From: Symsagittifera roscoffensis
Lineage: Eukaryota; Xenacoelomorpha; Acoela; Convolutidae
NCBI RefSeq assembly: GCF_963678635.1
Contig: NC_087062.1
Coordinates: 34,075,651 to 34,139,650 of the forward strand
Length of the DNA stretch: 64,000 bases
Direction of reading: 5' to 3'
A model generated the notes under the pieces. That model saw only the letters and a list, made by a program, of their open reading frames with translations, was not told the DNA's origin and did not search any database. The position numbers and the translations under genes are program-made. Shown here in pieces: positions 52,601 to 62,400 of the stretch (position 1 is the first letter of the stretch; every line of letters starts with the position of its first letter).

Positions 52601-55600
52601 TCCGCAGATGCTGTGAATGATAAACAAGCCCTTTGTGATTGTAACCCGAATTGTTCCTTTTTTGTGTGATTGTTTCGACAGGCTAATGCCTTTTTGATTT
52701 TCTCCCAAGCCGAACTAACTTGTAAACGTACAATTTCATCGAATCTATGGTTATAATTTTTGGCTTGAAAACAAAATTATCAGTTATTATTATTGGATTG
52801 ACTGACTTGGCTGATGGTGTGTGGATCTTGGTTGCCATCCATCTCTTTCTCCAGTCGACTTATTTGTCTTCTGTTCAGGGTGTCCAGCTCCCTTCTCAAC
52901 TTAGCCAGGTGATCATCCAAAGGCGACGTCTTCTTCTTCTCCTCGTAGTACTTCTTCTTCCAGAAGTCACGCGCTGCAATTCACAATTGAAAATTTACTC
53001 ACGAGGGAAGATATCAAATACCTGTTGATCCACCAAATACGGTAAAAAAACTAACTATTTTGGTTCCATTGGGAGAATTCATTGCTTTCAAGTTGCAGCA
53101 AAGTTTGGATATTTTAAATAATTGGTTCAGTCAGTAACGGATTTACGGGGGTAGTTTAGAGTAGTAGTCTACAGCCATGCAAGATTATCTAGCATTTCAT
53201 CTGTAAAACCAAATATCTTCCAAAAACTATATTCAAACAAACATTAGTCGTACTTCCGAGTCCTGTTTGAGCTGAAATGGAAAATGTTGAATATGATAAA
53301 ATCAATGTTTCAATATTTTTGAAGATGAAAGCGTTAATTTCTTTTCTTTCACTAGTCAAATGGCTTCGAATCGTTGTTTAGTGATGTCAAAAGGTAAGTT
53401 TGTGTTTTATTATGAGAGATGTTGAGAGATTACCAGTTGCCCGTTTGCTCTGTGCTTTGAGCTGGAGGGACTTGGCCTTTTTGATGAGCTCTGCCCTGAA
53501 CTCCTCCATCTCCTTCCGCTCCTCCCGAAGATTCTTCAGCTCCATCAGCCGGTGGTTCACTAAACAGATGGAAACAATTGTCTATTTAACTTTGTTTCAT
53601 GCCTGGAGCCTGAAGAAATTTTATACTCTGTGCTTCTATGGTAGCTTGGCATGGGTTGTTTAACAGACGCCACCTAGCTGCAAACGAAGTGCAATAACTA
53701 TCAGTGTGGTACAACTAAAATAGAAAATGATTTCTTGTGGGTACGGTAAATTTTTAATTCGCACAAATTTTTGGTTCTGACCACTAAAAGTGCGGCGGAA
53801 CATCTTGTTTGGATATGTTGTAGTTTTTTTTTTTTACTTCTTGTACGTAAAACCAGGCGTCGCAAAGAATCATTGAGATGCGTCGAGTTATATATCACCC
53901 TGAAGCGCTGTCCATCGTGATTGATTCGACATTTGAAGTTCTCGAAATTTTGTCGAAAAAAAATGTTTTAAATTTTTTTGGTTTCAAGTCTAATTTGAAA
54001 TGAGTAATGCAAAAAACTCTTTTTATGATTATTATTATTTTGAATTGGAATATTTTTTTAATTGCGGGAAACTATATTTTGAAAACTAAAATTTGTGAAA
54101 ACTCTAATTTTGAGCCTGAAAAAAAATTGAAAAACAATTTTTTTTTAAAATAGATCGCTCACATGTTGTTTTTAATTCTGCAAAGATACTCGTTGTCTAT
54201 CAAAATTACTTAACTTGTCAATAAAAATACAGAAACTTTGAAATCATATGCTCAATTCACGCACAAAAAAAACTTGCTCAAATGGAGAAAAAAAGAAGAG
54301 AAAGACTTAAATTCTTTTTCGGTAAACAAGCTACAATTGGGTNNNNNNNNNNNNNNNNNNNNNNNNNNNNNNNNNNNNNNNNNNNNNNNNNNNNNNNNNN
54401 NNNNNNNNNNNNNNNNNNNNNNNNNNNNNNNNNNNNNNNNNNNNNNNNNNNNNNNNNNNNNNNNNNNNNNNNNNNNNNNNNNNNNNNNNNNNNNNNNNNN
54501 NNNNNNNNNNNNNNNNNNNNNNNNNNNNNNNNNNNNNNNNNNAAGAGACCAAATGAAGTTATGAGTCCATTAAACGAGCAAGAAAGTAAGAAGCAGAGTA
54601 TTGACATAGAAGAAGCTGTCGAAAATGCCATCAACACAGCACTCCCAAAAATTCTGGAAAAACTAAAACTTGATTTGAAGAACGAATTGCAGACAGTCAT
54701 AGGAAATGCAATAAGAGCCGAATGCGCAAACCTTAAGAAAGAAATCTGCGAAGAGCTTAACGACGAAATGAAAAACAGCGAACTCAGAAGTACCTTAAGG
54801 ACCCTGTGCGAGACTGAACAGCAGGAAACATACAACAGACGTGACAATATTCGAGTACTGGGAATAAACGAAACTAGTAGAGAGCAGCCTGAAGAGACAA
54901 TCAAGAAGATTATATCCATCTCTAAGGAGATTAATGCAAAGGTAGAGGAAGGCGACATTTCAATTGCTCATCGATTACCAGCCAAAAATGTAGCAGCCCG
55001 CCCTATCATTGTGAAGTTCTCCAGGCGCATAGCCAAAGTGGAAATTATGAGGAAAAAAAAAACCTTGCGAGACAAGCCCACCACTGAAAATGTTAAAGTA
55101 TTTGAAGACATCACCAGAGCACGAGTGAAGTTTCTGAAGCTTATGAAAACTGACAAGCGCATCGCATCAACATGGACCAGAGAGGGCATGATTTTATACA
55201 CTCTCCAAAATAATGATCAAGTGTATAGATATCAAAATATTTTCCATGCTGCATCAGATCTTGGTTACAGTTACAATGACACCATGAATTGTTTTCGTGA
55301 CTGATAATGTGAATCCCTCAATTGTGCTTAATAATGAATTATCCCAAATTACCTGTTATAATAATCAATCTGGTCATAAAGCGGATTTCTTTAATTTTTC
55401 TGTGCTACACCTAAATATCATGTCTTTAAAACCACACTATGAAAAATTGGAAGCACTTATTTTAAGTCTTGAGTCTCCACCTGATATAATTTGTTTAAGC
55501 GAAACATGGCTAAATGAAACAGATGAAGGTAAAATTTACCTGATAAATGGTTATAACCAATGCCTTATGCAAAATCGAAATGGCATGAGAGGAGGAGGAG

Positions 55601-58549
55601 TGATGGTTCAGGTACATAAAAACTGTAATTTACTGAAACAACGAGATGTCACATTTGAAGAGGCTTTATTCGCGGAGGTCGAAAAAAACAATTACAAATT
55701 AAAAATAGCCGTCATCTACAATCCACCAAGAATAAACAAGTTACTCTTTACTGACAAACTTGAACAGTTTCTTGAAGATAATAGCACACATTCTGACCCT
55801 TTCATTGTATGTGGCGATTTCAATATAAATACACTGCAAGAAAATCAACTCACCATTAATTACCTGAACGCTATAAACTCGAATGGGTTTGAGTATTTTG
55901 CATCAGAACCTACTCGTGTATCATTAACAACATCAACTTGTTTAGATCACTTCATCTATCAAAATATTGCAAATCCCAATTCCACGGTGTTAGAACAAGA
56001 AACTATATCAGACCACTATCCAATCCTCTTAGATTGGTCAATAAAGCAATGTAAAAAAGATATATCGATAACATTCCGTGATACATCTTTTCTGAGGAAG
56101 GCTTCAAAATGTAGAGAATTTGAAAATGAATTACAGCGTGTGTTAAGTGAACAGGAAGAAATTCTCATGGGTACCGAAGATCCCAGTGAGTCTTTTAATT
56201 TATTCAAATGTATCTTTGAAAATGTCCTAGACAAATTCGCTCCGCTAAAGGCAATTTCACCAAGAAGCAAAACTCAGCCACCATGGTTCAACAATGATCT
56301 TAAAAATCTGCGAAATAAGCGCAATGCAGCCCATCGAAGATGGAAAAATAATCCTGAAAATCCAGAAACCCTAGTGAATTTTAAAAAACAAAGACAAAAG
56401 TTTGAAAACGCCGTTAAATGCAAGAAAAGAACACATTACATGAATAAATTTAGACATTGCATTGGAGACTCAAGACAAACATATAAGTTACTCAATGAAT
56501 TAAATTGTAAGAACTTAGCCCAATCAAATATTCCTGTTCTAGATTCATGCCTTCAAGTCCAAGAAAATCCATCTAATAAAGATATTGCTGACAAATTCAA
56601 TGATTTCTTCACTAACATTGGAGAGAATTTGAAAAAAGAGTTGCCTAAAATAGATCCACCATGCTTACCCAAATTAAATCACTCCATGTTTCTTTTTAAG
56701 GTAACAGAACCAGAAATACACCAAATCATCTCTCAATTGGACGATAAATCGACATCTGGGGATGATTACGTCAGTAACTTAATTGTCAAATCTTCTAAAA
56801 ATGCTGTAGCTCCTTTATTAACAATACTTATTAATGCGTCTTTTTCTAAAGGTGTTTTCCCTTCCGAACTTCGTAAAGCCAAAATTGTTCCAATCCACAA
56901 AGAAAAATCGCGGCGAGATGAAAACAACTATCGGCCAATTTCTTTACTAATAGTTTGGAGCAAAATCTATGAACGCGCAATGCACAACATATTATATTCT
57001 TACTTTGAAAATTTATCCCTTTTATACAACAAACAATTCGGCTTTAGAACCAAACATAGTACAATAGATGCAGTAGCTGAATTGACAGAAAATCTAAGAA
57101 TGAGAAGTCATACAAATGAAATTTATAGTTTTTTCTTGGATCTTAGGAAAGCCTTTGATACTCTCGATCATCAAATACTACTAAATAAACTGGAATCTTA
57201 TGGTATAAGAGGAAATTGTAACCGGTGGTTTCAGACCTACTTATTTGAACGGACTCAACGAGTTTTAGTAAATGGACAATTCTCTGATTGGAAGAAAATA
57301 ACATGCGGTGTTCCTCAAGGCTCGATACTGGGACCTTTGCTTTTCCTAATTTACGTAAATGACCTTCCATCAGCATGCAAATCAGTTGAAGTAACACTGT
57401 TTGCAGATGACACCAACCTGACGGCAATTGGTTGCCAAATAACTCAAATTAGAGAAGATATTGGCAAGCTGGATCGTTGGCTTCTCGCCAACAAGTTAAT
57501 AGTTAATAGTGATAAAACAAATCAAATGAATATAAAAAGTGCTTCCAATTATCGCTTCAAGCTTAATTCTTCTAACATTATACTAAAACCCGTATGCAAA
57601 TATCTAGGAATTTATATAGATTGTAAGTTATCTTATCAAACTCATATTAATAATGTTAAAATGAGACTCGGTAAACAATGTGGTATTATATCAAAACTGA
57701 GGCATTACGTGCCGCTTTCACAATTACTAGAATACTACAGAAGTAATGTTGTTCCTATAATACAATACGGAATTCTGATTTACGGTTGCTGCAGTCGAAG
57801 TTCACTGGAGTGTTTATTTCTTTTACAAAAGAAAATAATTAAATTTATGTTCTTTCGAAAGAAAATGTACTCCTGTAATGACATTTTTCTTAAATACAAT
57901 TTTCTATCGGTTTTCGAATTGCATGTATACGAATTGCTCAAATTTGTTCTGCGCTCAATTAATTCCTTTCATTCAGAGAGTTTCCTTAACAATTTGTTTG
58001 TTTTTAATAATCGGCAGAGACAAACAAGAAACTCAAAATACAATTTACTATTAGAACCTCTTTGCAAGAAAAGATTTGAACGTTTTTCTATCCGATATCG
58101 TGCTTGCAAGCTTTTTAACTTATTGAGACTGCAAAATATAATTCCTGAAAATATTGAAAGTTTTTCTGAGACAAAAGTAAAAGTGTTTTACCATAATTTC
58201 AAAAATACATTTTTGTTGCAAAACGACGAACTAACAAAACTTATCTACGATTTGTAGTACTTTTTCCCTTTTTCCTTTTTTCTTTAAAATGATTATCGTT
58301 GGTTAAATGCTACCAGGCAACTGCTCTAGCTTCCGATTCTCGTGCTAAAATATGAAGCTCTAAATCCTTGTAGTTTAGGAGATATGGCCATTTTTACAAT
58401 TTGAAAAAAAAAAAAAAAAAATTATTTTTCTTAAAAATTATTTTAAAACTCACCTGCGACCGTGAACCTGGTTGTCTTAAGTTAAAGTTGATGGGCTCTT
58501 TCAGTAACGCCAACAAAAAATTTTAACTTACGGAAGTAAACCTACTTCA

Positions 58550-58583
<34 letters not shown>

Positions 58584-61050
58584 CAAATTTCGTTTTTTTT
58601 TTTTTTTCATTAAATATTAGTGTTAAATCTTTATGTTTGAACAACTTAAGGGTAGACCCTGGAGGACCTTTAGGTCCCGTTGTCTATCCTCTCTAAGTCG
58701 CATCATTTAACTTAAATTATAAATATATTCAATGTTGTATTTAATGCTGACTAGAGAAATAAATTCTTTCTTTCTTTCTTTCTTTATATGAGGAAAACAT
58801 TGCATTGGAAGAATGTTAAGCGTACTTGACAATATAAATACACATGAGCATGCACACTATCTACAGAGCAACCAAGAATGTACATATATACTTTTTATTA
58901 GTTTTAGCCATTCTGCTAGCGAGAAATTGTTCACGGAAAACACTTTCTAACTCAATATTGTTTTTGATTTCGTTGAAATAAATTAGTCAAAAGAGTCAGA
59001 CGGCCTAGAACTGAAGGAAAAAACTTCTTACGTCCAAGCCCTTGGTGAGTTGGGATAGTCGTTCTGTGTCCTGTTGCATGCGCTTTCTCTGCTCCAGACG
59101 CGCCTTGTCTTTCTCCGTCTCCTGCAACACTCCCTCAATAGTAGCCATCAAATGACCTCATACAAGTACATTAAAATGATGCAAACCATGGTAGCAAACA
59201 AATAATATTTGCAAAAGAAACAAGCATGTTCGTAAAGCGTTAAAATTTATTAGGTCAATTTTTGAGAATTTTTAAAAAAAAATTGTTTCAAATTTTCTTC
59301 ACTGATTTCCATTTCTAAAAATTTTAAAAGATATTGTACTCGAAGATACAATATTATATTCGAAGTTGTATCCAATCAACTATAGCGCTCTCCAAAGTTT
59401 GAGAAAAAAGAGACAACACGACGCTCAATTGTTCATAATGGTTAGTACAGAAAACCCCAGTGTCACACGAGAGAGTGGATTAATTACCATTTTGGCTCTT
59501 TCAATCTCAGCTTGCTAAAATGACAATTATTCAAAGAGCTACACATTTTGTTTCTAAGTTACCTTCAAAATATATGCCTTCGTGACCTTTATAACGAAAA
59601 AAGTTGTTATGAAAAATGAATACGTAAACATCCCCTCAGAATCTGTCAACGAGTAAAACTATTCAATGGTTATTTAAACTTTTCATCCCAGAGTAAGAGT
59701 AAGACTCTGAAATCCTTGATCACAGCCTCGATCAGATTAACTTCAAGGGCTGAGAAAAGCATTGCTTCATTCGAGTAAGACAAAGACTTTCGACTATGGT
59801 ACTTTAGGACTCCCGGATCAGACCACCTACCTTCTGCCGGACAGACACTCAACTTTCAACTTCCTCTTTTTTTTTATTCCACAACCATTTAGTTTTATTA
59901 TCTGTGGCTTCCCTTTTGATGTATGTGATTTTCTCTAGGGGGGGGGGGCAGATTTTCAAAAAAATTCGAAAATTTTGTCGACCCTTTTTTTAGGTTGACC
60001 AAATTTATTTTTCGAGCTCTCCCAAAGCACTAAAAAATCCCTGTTTTGGCCAAAACTTTTGCGCCGCAGGCAAAAATTTGAAAAAAGGCCAAAAAGCGTT
60101 TTTAGGTGTTTTTTTTTGAAAATTTTGACCAAAAAAACTAGTTTTTTCAGCGCGCGCTCCCCCCTTTAAAGGCCCCCGAAGGCGCCTTTAAAAATTTTTT
60201 AGGGCCCGTCACCAAAAATGGATATTTCAAAATAGTACAAAGGGAGGACCCCCCTAAATCCACCCCTGGTTGTATGGTATAGTAGCTACCTGCTGGAGCA
60301 GTTCCTTCTCCTGTTCCATGGCCTTCTTCTCAATGTCCATCTTCTCCTTCTCAATCGCCCTCTCCTTTTCCATTAACTTCTTCTCCTGCTCCTGCACCTT
60401 CCGCAACGCCTCCGCCTCCATCTCCTGTTAACACGATACCATCACCATTTTCAACGATCCTTTAACAATCACTAATTTTACAATAGATTCATAACCAGTC
60501 TCAACAATCACTAATATCACAACAGATTCATAACCATTCTTAACAATCACTTATATCGCAACCAGATCTCATAACCATTCTGAACATCTCTTATTATTAT
60601 AATATACCCATAACCAATCTTAATAATCATTTATATCAAAACATATTCATAATTCTTACAAATCGCTAGAAAATAGCGTAATGTATTCGAATGAACGTAT
60701 AAAAAAAGATATGTAATCAACAGCTGCCGCAAACGAGCCACCAGAAATTCTCAAGAAAAGAAAAGATGTTTTTTGAAGCATTAAATAAGTTAGCTGAGTC
60801 AAAAAGTGAAACTCAGATGAAATGAGGGCTTTTGTTGTTCAGCTACAAAAAACTTTTAGATAGCCAATTTTAGTTTTTTAAGTGTTGAGTTTATCGGATG
60901 TAAAAATTGCCTGAAACGGTATTTATCACTGAGAAACTTGCCATCCGTTTGGTTTCGAGTTCTCTCTCTTGTTCGTTGAACTTCCTCTCCTGTTCCCTCA
61001 TTCGCTCGTCTATTTCCTTCTGTTTCTGGTAGAACTGCTGCTGTTGATCC
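49657..61050 (-). CDS. spata1: SPATA1-like coiled-coil protein (5' end not found)
   Basis: Function is poorly known; vertebrate SPATA1 is testis/cilium-associated. Minus-strand exons, 5' to 3': 61050-60942, 60424-60290, 59514-59488 (27 nt, QAEIERAKM), 59121-59032, 53559-53434, 52973-52807, 50831-50733, 50496-50387, about 49984-49657. The protein is a long Glu/Lys/Gln coiled coil (EQERKFNEQERELETKR), then the SPATA1 C-terminal signature: NHRLMELKNLREERKEM, ARDFWKKKYYEEKKKTSPLD, SELRWRVEEAKLRLTGELK, ELKVLRAEVTQKKINAG. It ends in a Pro-rich tail (KPPPPPKL). Exon 59032 ends in phase 0 but 53559 needs phase 1, so one exon of 3n+1 nt is missing. The first exon starts in phase 2, so upstream exons exist. 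Its donor would be GC (ATG|GCAAGT). A 4-kb LINE sits in intron 4. Confidence 0.75.
50947..51096. repeat. Inverted repeat, ~55-bp arms
   Basis: GTTGAACTTAGATGTTAAAT pairs with the complement of TGAACGAACTTCAAAGTTCAAC. GATCACGTTAAATCTCAGTA pairs with TACTGAAATTTAGCATGATC. The centre is near 51022. It lies in the SPATA1-like intron between exons 52807 and 50831. Confidence 0.75.
51240..52112 (+). repeat. Dispersed repeat family A, 3' part fused to a complete copy
   Basis: Positions 51240-51408 are the 3' part (GACCACTGAAAGTGGGGAGG, TATATCATAATGAAGACCTTG, GTGATTTGATCC). From 51410 a new head starts (ACACAAGCCAAGCGTAGTGT, GATAGTACGATG, AAATCGCAAATAAAATTGC). It runs through a TGGCACAACTATGTAAGC...GGATTCAAAATTC tRNA-like core to the tail AGCGAATAAAGCAAGCGAGC at about 52081. 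This is the most complete copy in the window. Confidence 0.65.
53740..54000 (+). repeat. Dispersed repeat family A, 3' part
   Basis: TTCTGACCACTAAAAGTGCGG, GATGCGTCGAGTTATATATCA and GTGATTGATTCGACATTTG match the 3' segments of the copies at 10.3 and 20.2 kb. The AAAGCGAGCGAG terminus is missing. Confidence 0.5.
54282..55304 (+). CDS. LINE ORF1 protein (nucleic-acid chaperone), interrupted by gap
   Basis: ORF1 proteins bind the element RNA. After the gap there is a predicted coiled coil (EEAVENAINTALPKILEKLK, about residues 100-180). An RRM-like part follows (NRRDNIRVLGINETS), then a C-terminal domain (ISIAHRLPAKN, RPIIVKFSRRIAKVEIMRKK, FEDITRARVKFLKLMK). All of these belong to the usual L1/CR1-type ORF1 layout. 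The stop TGA at 55302-55304 overlaps the ORF2 frame. The first 20 codons before the gap may not belong to the element, since continuity across a 200-N placeholder gap is arbitrary. Confidence 0.8.
   Translation: MEKKRRERLKFFFGKQATIGXXXXXXXXXXXXXXXXXXXXXXXXXXXXXXXXXXXXXXXXXXXXXXXXXXXXXXXXXXXXXXXXXXXKRPNEVMSPLNEQESKKQSIDIEEAVENAINTALPKILEKLKLDLKNELQTVIGNAIRAECANLKKEICEELNDEMKNSELRSTLRTLCETEQQETYNRRDNIRVLGINETSREQPEETIKKIISISKEINAKVEEGDISIAHRLPAKNVAARPIIVKFSRRIAKVEIMRKKKTLRDKPTTENVKVFEDITRARVKFLKLMKTDKRIASTWTREGMILYTLQNNDQVYRYQNIFHAASDLGYSYNDTMNCFRD
54343..54542. other. Assembly gap of 200 N
   Basis: Exactly 200 N, a standard placeholder size, so the true length is unknown. It falls in LINE ORF1, as expected where a recent multi-copy repeat defeats assembly. 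Confidence 0.98.
55297..58257 (+). CDS. LINE ORF2: APE endonuclease and reverse transcriptase
   Basis: It catalyses target-primed reverse transcription. The endonuclease (about 30-260) shows LHLNIMSLKPHYEKLE, IICLSETWLNE, VCGDFNINTL, TCLDHFIYQN and ISDHYPILLDW. The reverse transcriptase (about 500-800) shows [74 protein letters not shown], the catalytic FADD in VTLFADDTNL, and KYLGIYIDCKLSYQTHI. No frameshift or stop interrupts 986 codons, so it may be active. There is no ATG before the endonuclease: the frame opens at 55288, reads GTG at 55297, and the first ATG is in NIMSLKPH. The frame is +1 relative to ORF1 and overlaps its stop. Confidence 0.93.
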   Translation: MTDNVNPSIVLNNELSQITCYNNQSGHKADFFNFSVLHLNIMSLKPHYEKLEALILSLESPPDIICLSETWLNETDEGKIYLINGYNQCLMQNRNGMRGGGVMVQVHKNCNLLKQRDVTFEEALFAEVEKNNYKLKIAVIYNPPRINKLLFTDKLEQFLEDNSTHSDPFIVCGDFNINTLQENQLTINYLNAINSNGFEYFASEPTRVSLTTSTCLDHFIYQNIANPNSTVLEQETISDHYPILLDWSIKQCKKDISITFRDTSFLRKASKCREFENELQRVLSEQEEILMGTEDPSESFNLFKCIFENVLDKFAPLKAISPRSKTQPPWFNNDLKNLRNKRNAAHRRWKNNPENPETLVNFKKQRQKFENAVKCKKRTHYMNKFRHCIGDSRQTYKLLNELNCKNLAQSNIPVLDSCLQVQENPSNKDIADKFNDFFTNIGENLKKELPKIDPPCLPKLNHSMFLFKVTEPEIHQIISQLDDKSTSGDDYVSNLIVKSSKNAVAPLLTILINASFSKGVFPSELRKAKIVPIHKEKSRRDENNYRPISLLIVWSKIYERAMHNILYSYFENLSLLYNKQFGFRTKHSTIDAVAELTENLRMRSHTNEIYSFFLDLRKAFDTLDHQILLNKLESYGIRGNCNRWFQTYLFERTQRVLVNGQFSDWKKITCGVPQGSILGPLLFLIYVNDLPSACKSVEVTLFADDTNLTAIGCQITQIREDIGKLDRWLLANKLIVNSDKTNQMNIKSASNYRFKLNSSNIILKPVCKYLGIYIDCKLSYQTHINNVKMRLGKQCGIISKLRHYVPLSQLLEYYRSNVVPIIQYGILIYGCCSRSSLECLFLLQKKIIKFMFFRKKMYSCNDIFLKYNFLSVFELHVYELLKFVLRSINSFHSESFLNNLFVFNNRQRQTRNSKYNLLLEPLCKKRFERFSIRYRACKLFNLLRLQNIIPENIESFSETKVKVFYHNFKNTFLLQNDELTKLIYDL
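58300..58760 (+). repeat. LINE 3' UTR with satellite-like phrase and poly-T
   Basis: Positions 58320-58400 contain TCTAAATCCTTGTAGTTTAG GAGATATGG, echoing the ~165-bp satellite monomer. A run of about 32 T (about 58550) and a second of about 15 T follow. GACCCTGGAGGACCTTTAGG precedes the tail. Confidence 0.6.
59935..60270 (+). mobile_element. hAT-like MITE copy 3
   Basis: ATTTTCTCTAGGGGGGGGGG, GTCGACCCTTTTTTTAGGTTG, TTTTTCGAGCTCTCCCAAAG, CAGCGCGCGCTCCCCCCTTT and the right end CCCCCCTAAATCCACCCCTG match the 42.4-42.8 kb copy in order. The left CAGGGG end is degraded. It lies about 20 bp from SPATA1-like exon 60424-60290. Confidence 0.75.
60430..60660. repeat. ~55-bp degenerate tandem repeat next to an exon
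   Basis: Words CATAACCATTCTTAACAATCA, CTAATATCACAACAGATT and CTTATATCAAAACATATT recur about four to five times with a period of 50-60 bp. The array begins a few bases upstream (on the minus strand) of exon 60424-60290, within its acceptor-side intron. Confidence 0.75.
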
Positions 61051-61309
61051 CTGTAAATACATGTTAATTTCCATTAATACAATACAATTAACCTTGAACA
61101 GTGTGATACGGACAGTTTAATGTAAACAAACATGATTTCTTAGAAAAATGTTGCAGAAAAACTATCAGCTTTGCAAACTTTTTTGTTCAAAAAAGCTGAG
61201 AATTTTTGAACCACTTGCAAACGCACGGTTGAGAAGAACGCTAACGAAATCTTAAAAACGAAGAATTTTTCAAAGATAAGCTTCACTGAGGCAAGTAAAC
61301 CAGAAAAAA

Positions 61310-61665
61310 AAGAGGGCAGATTTTCAAAAAAATTCTATAATTTCGCTGACTGTTTTAAGGTTAACTAAATTGATATTCCGTGATATCCCAAAACAAAATA
61401 GAAATCTTATCTTGAGAATTTTTTTTCTTCAAAAAATAGGCCAAAAACGACGCTTTGAAACTTTTTTGAAGGATTTAACCAAAAAAATGTGTTTTTTTTT
61501 TACACTCGGCCCCCCTCAAAATTAGTATATTTTGACCCCCAAGACAGTTTTAAAACACTTTAAAGTCGGTAAGCTAAAAATGAATGCCGTAAAATAGTAC
61601 CAATGGGATGACGCTTTTCCCAGGGGTCGAATTCCTGAGAGCTTCTAGATCCGCTCTTACCTCCT
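61310..61665 (+). mobile_element. hAT-like MITE copy 4, strongly decayed
   Basis: GGGCAGATTTTCAAAAAAATTC, AAGGTTAACTAAATTGATATTCC, ATTAGTATATTTTGACCCCCAAG and the end GAGCTTCTAGATCCGCTC match the family order, with many substitutions. Confidence 0.6.
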
Positions 61666-61699
61666 AAATATCTAACATTCAGGCTGCTTGAAAGGAGTC

Positions 61700-62400
61700 A
61701 AAAGAAGCAAGCATATGTCATGTATTAAAAAAATCGTATTTGTTTCTCAGAACAGGTTAGTTTGAATAAAAGTATGCAAATTTTCAATATGCTAAGATTT
61801 AGAACGACAAAAAATTCGAGGTTTTCTTTCATCAAAAAATTCAGTGATTTTTAATGACATTTTTAATTTTCAGATTTTTTTTCAAATGCTGTGTTATTTG
61901 ACGTGAACAATTCCCTTTTTTGACTAAATAACGAATGCATGAAAAAAATCCCTTTTCAAAGAAGATTAAAAAAGGATACAAGGCAATAAATCCCTCACTG
62001 AAAAGATCTCAATTGAAAAAAAAAAATTGAAAAAATCCCAGCCCATAAGATACAAAATTTTTTTGTTCTCAGGATAGGTTAAATTTATTATTGATTAAAA
62101 CGTTGCAAATTTTTTCAGAATGTTTCAGAAGTCAAAATATAGAACAACCAAAAAAAATTGTAAATTTTTCGATGAATTTCTTATTTTTCAAGTTTTTAAA
62201 TGCTGCGACGAGAGCGTTTTTTAACAAGAACCATTTCCACCTTTGATTACTCAATAACGAATGCATGAAAAAAAAACGAATGCAAAAAGGACGAATGAAA
62301 AAGAACGAATGCAAAAAAGTATACTTGACAAAAAATCCCTCACTAAAAAGAACACAATTGAAAAGATCCCAGACAATAAGATACCAGTCCAACTAATACC
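61700..62400. repeat. Two-unit direct duplication, ~340 bp each
   Basis: TTCTCAGAACAGGTTAGTTT (61743) recurs as TTCTCAGGATAGGTTAAATT (62067). ATAACGAATGCATGAAAAAAA (61927) recurs at 62258. AAATCCCTCACTGAAAAGAT (61988) recurs as AAATCCCTCACTAAAAAGAA (62334). The offset is near 325-345 bp, so this is a diverged tandem duplication. Confidence 0.7.

Larger units (their letters stand above)
54282..58786 (+). mobile_element. Near-intact non-LTR retrotransposon (LINE, CR1/jockey-type)
   Basis: It has two overlapping ORFs, a roughly 500-bp 3' UTR, and a 3' end of AAATAAATTC followed by (TTTC)n at about 58763-58785, a simple-repeat tail common in CR1/L2-type elements. It is inserted antisense to the SPATA1-like gene in an intron. 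The 5' boundary is uncertain because a 200-N gap (54343-54542) interrupts the start; I use the ATG at 54282 as a conservative left limit. Poly-T tracts (about 58550-58605) lie in the 3' UTR. Long open frames imply recent insertion. Confidence 0.88.

Noticed and set aside
54331-54552. Open frames running through the N block
   Set aside because: They consist of gap characters and carry no sequence evidence.
57143-57427. 94-codon minus-strand frame inside LINE ORF2
   Set aside because: It is antisense to the conserved reverse transcriptase core and has no independent support.
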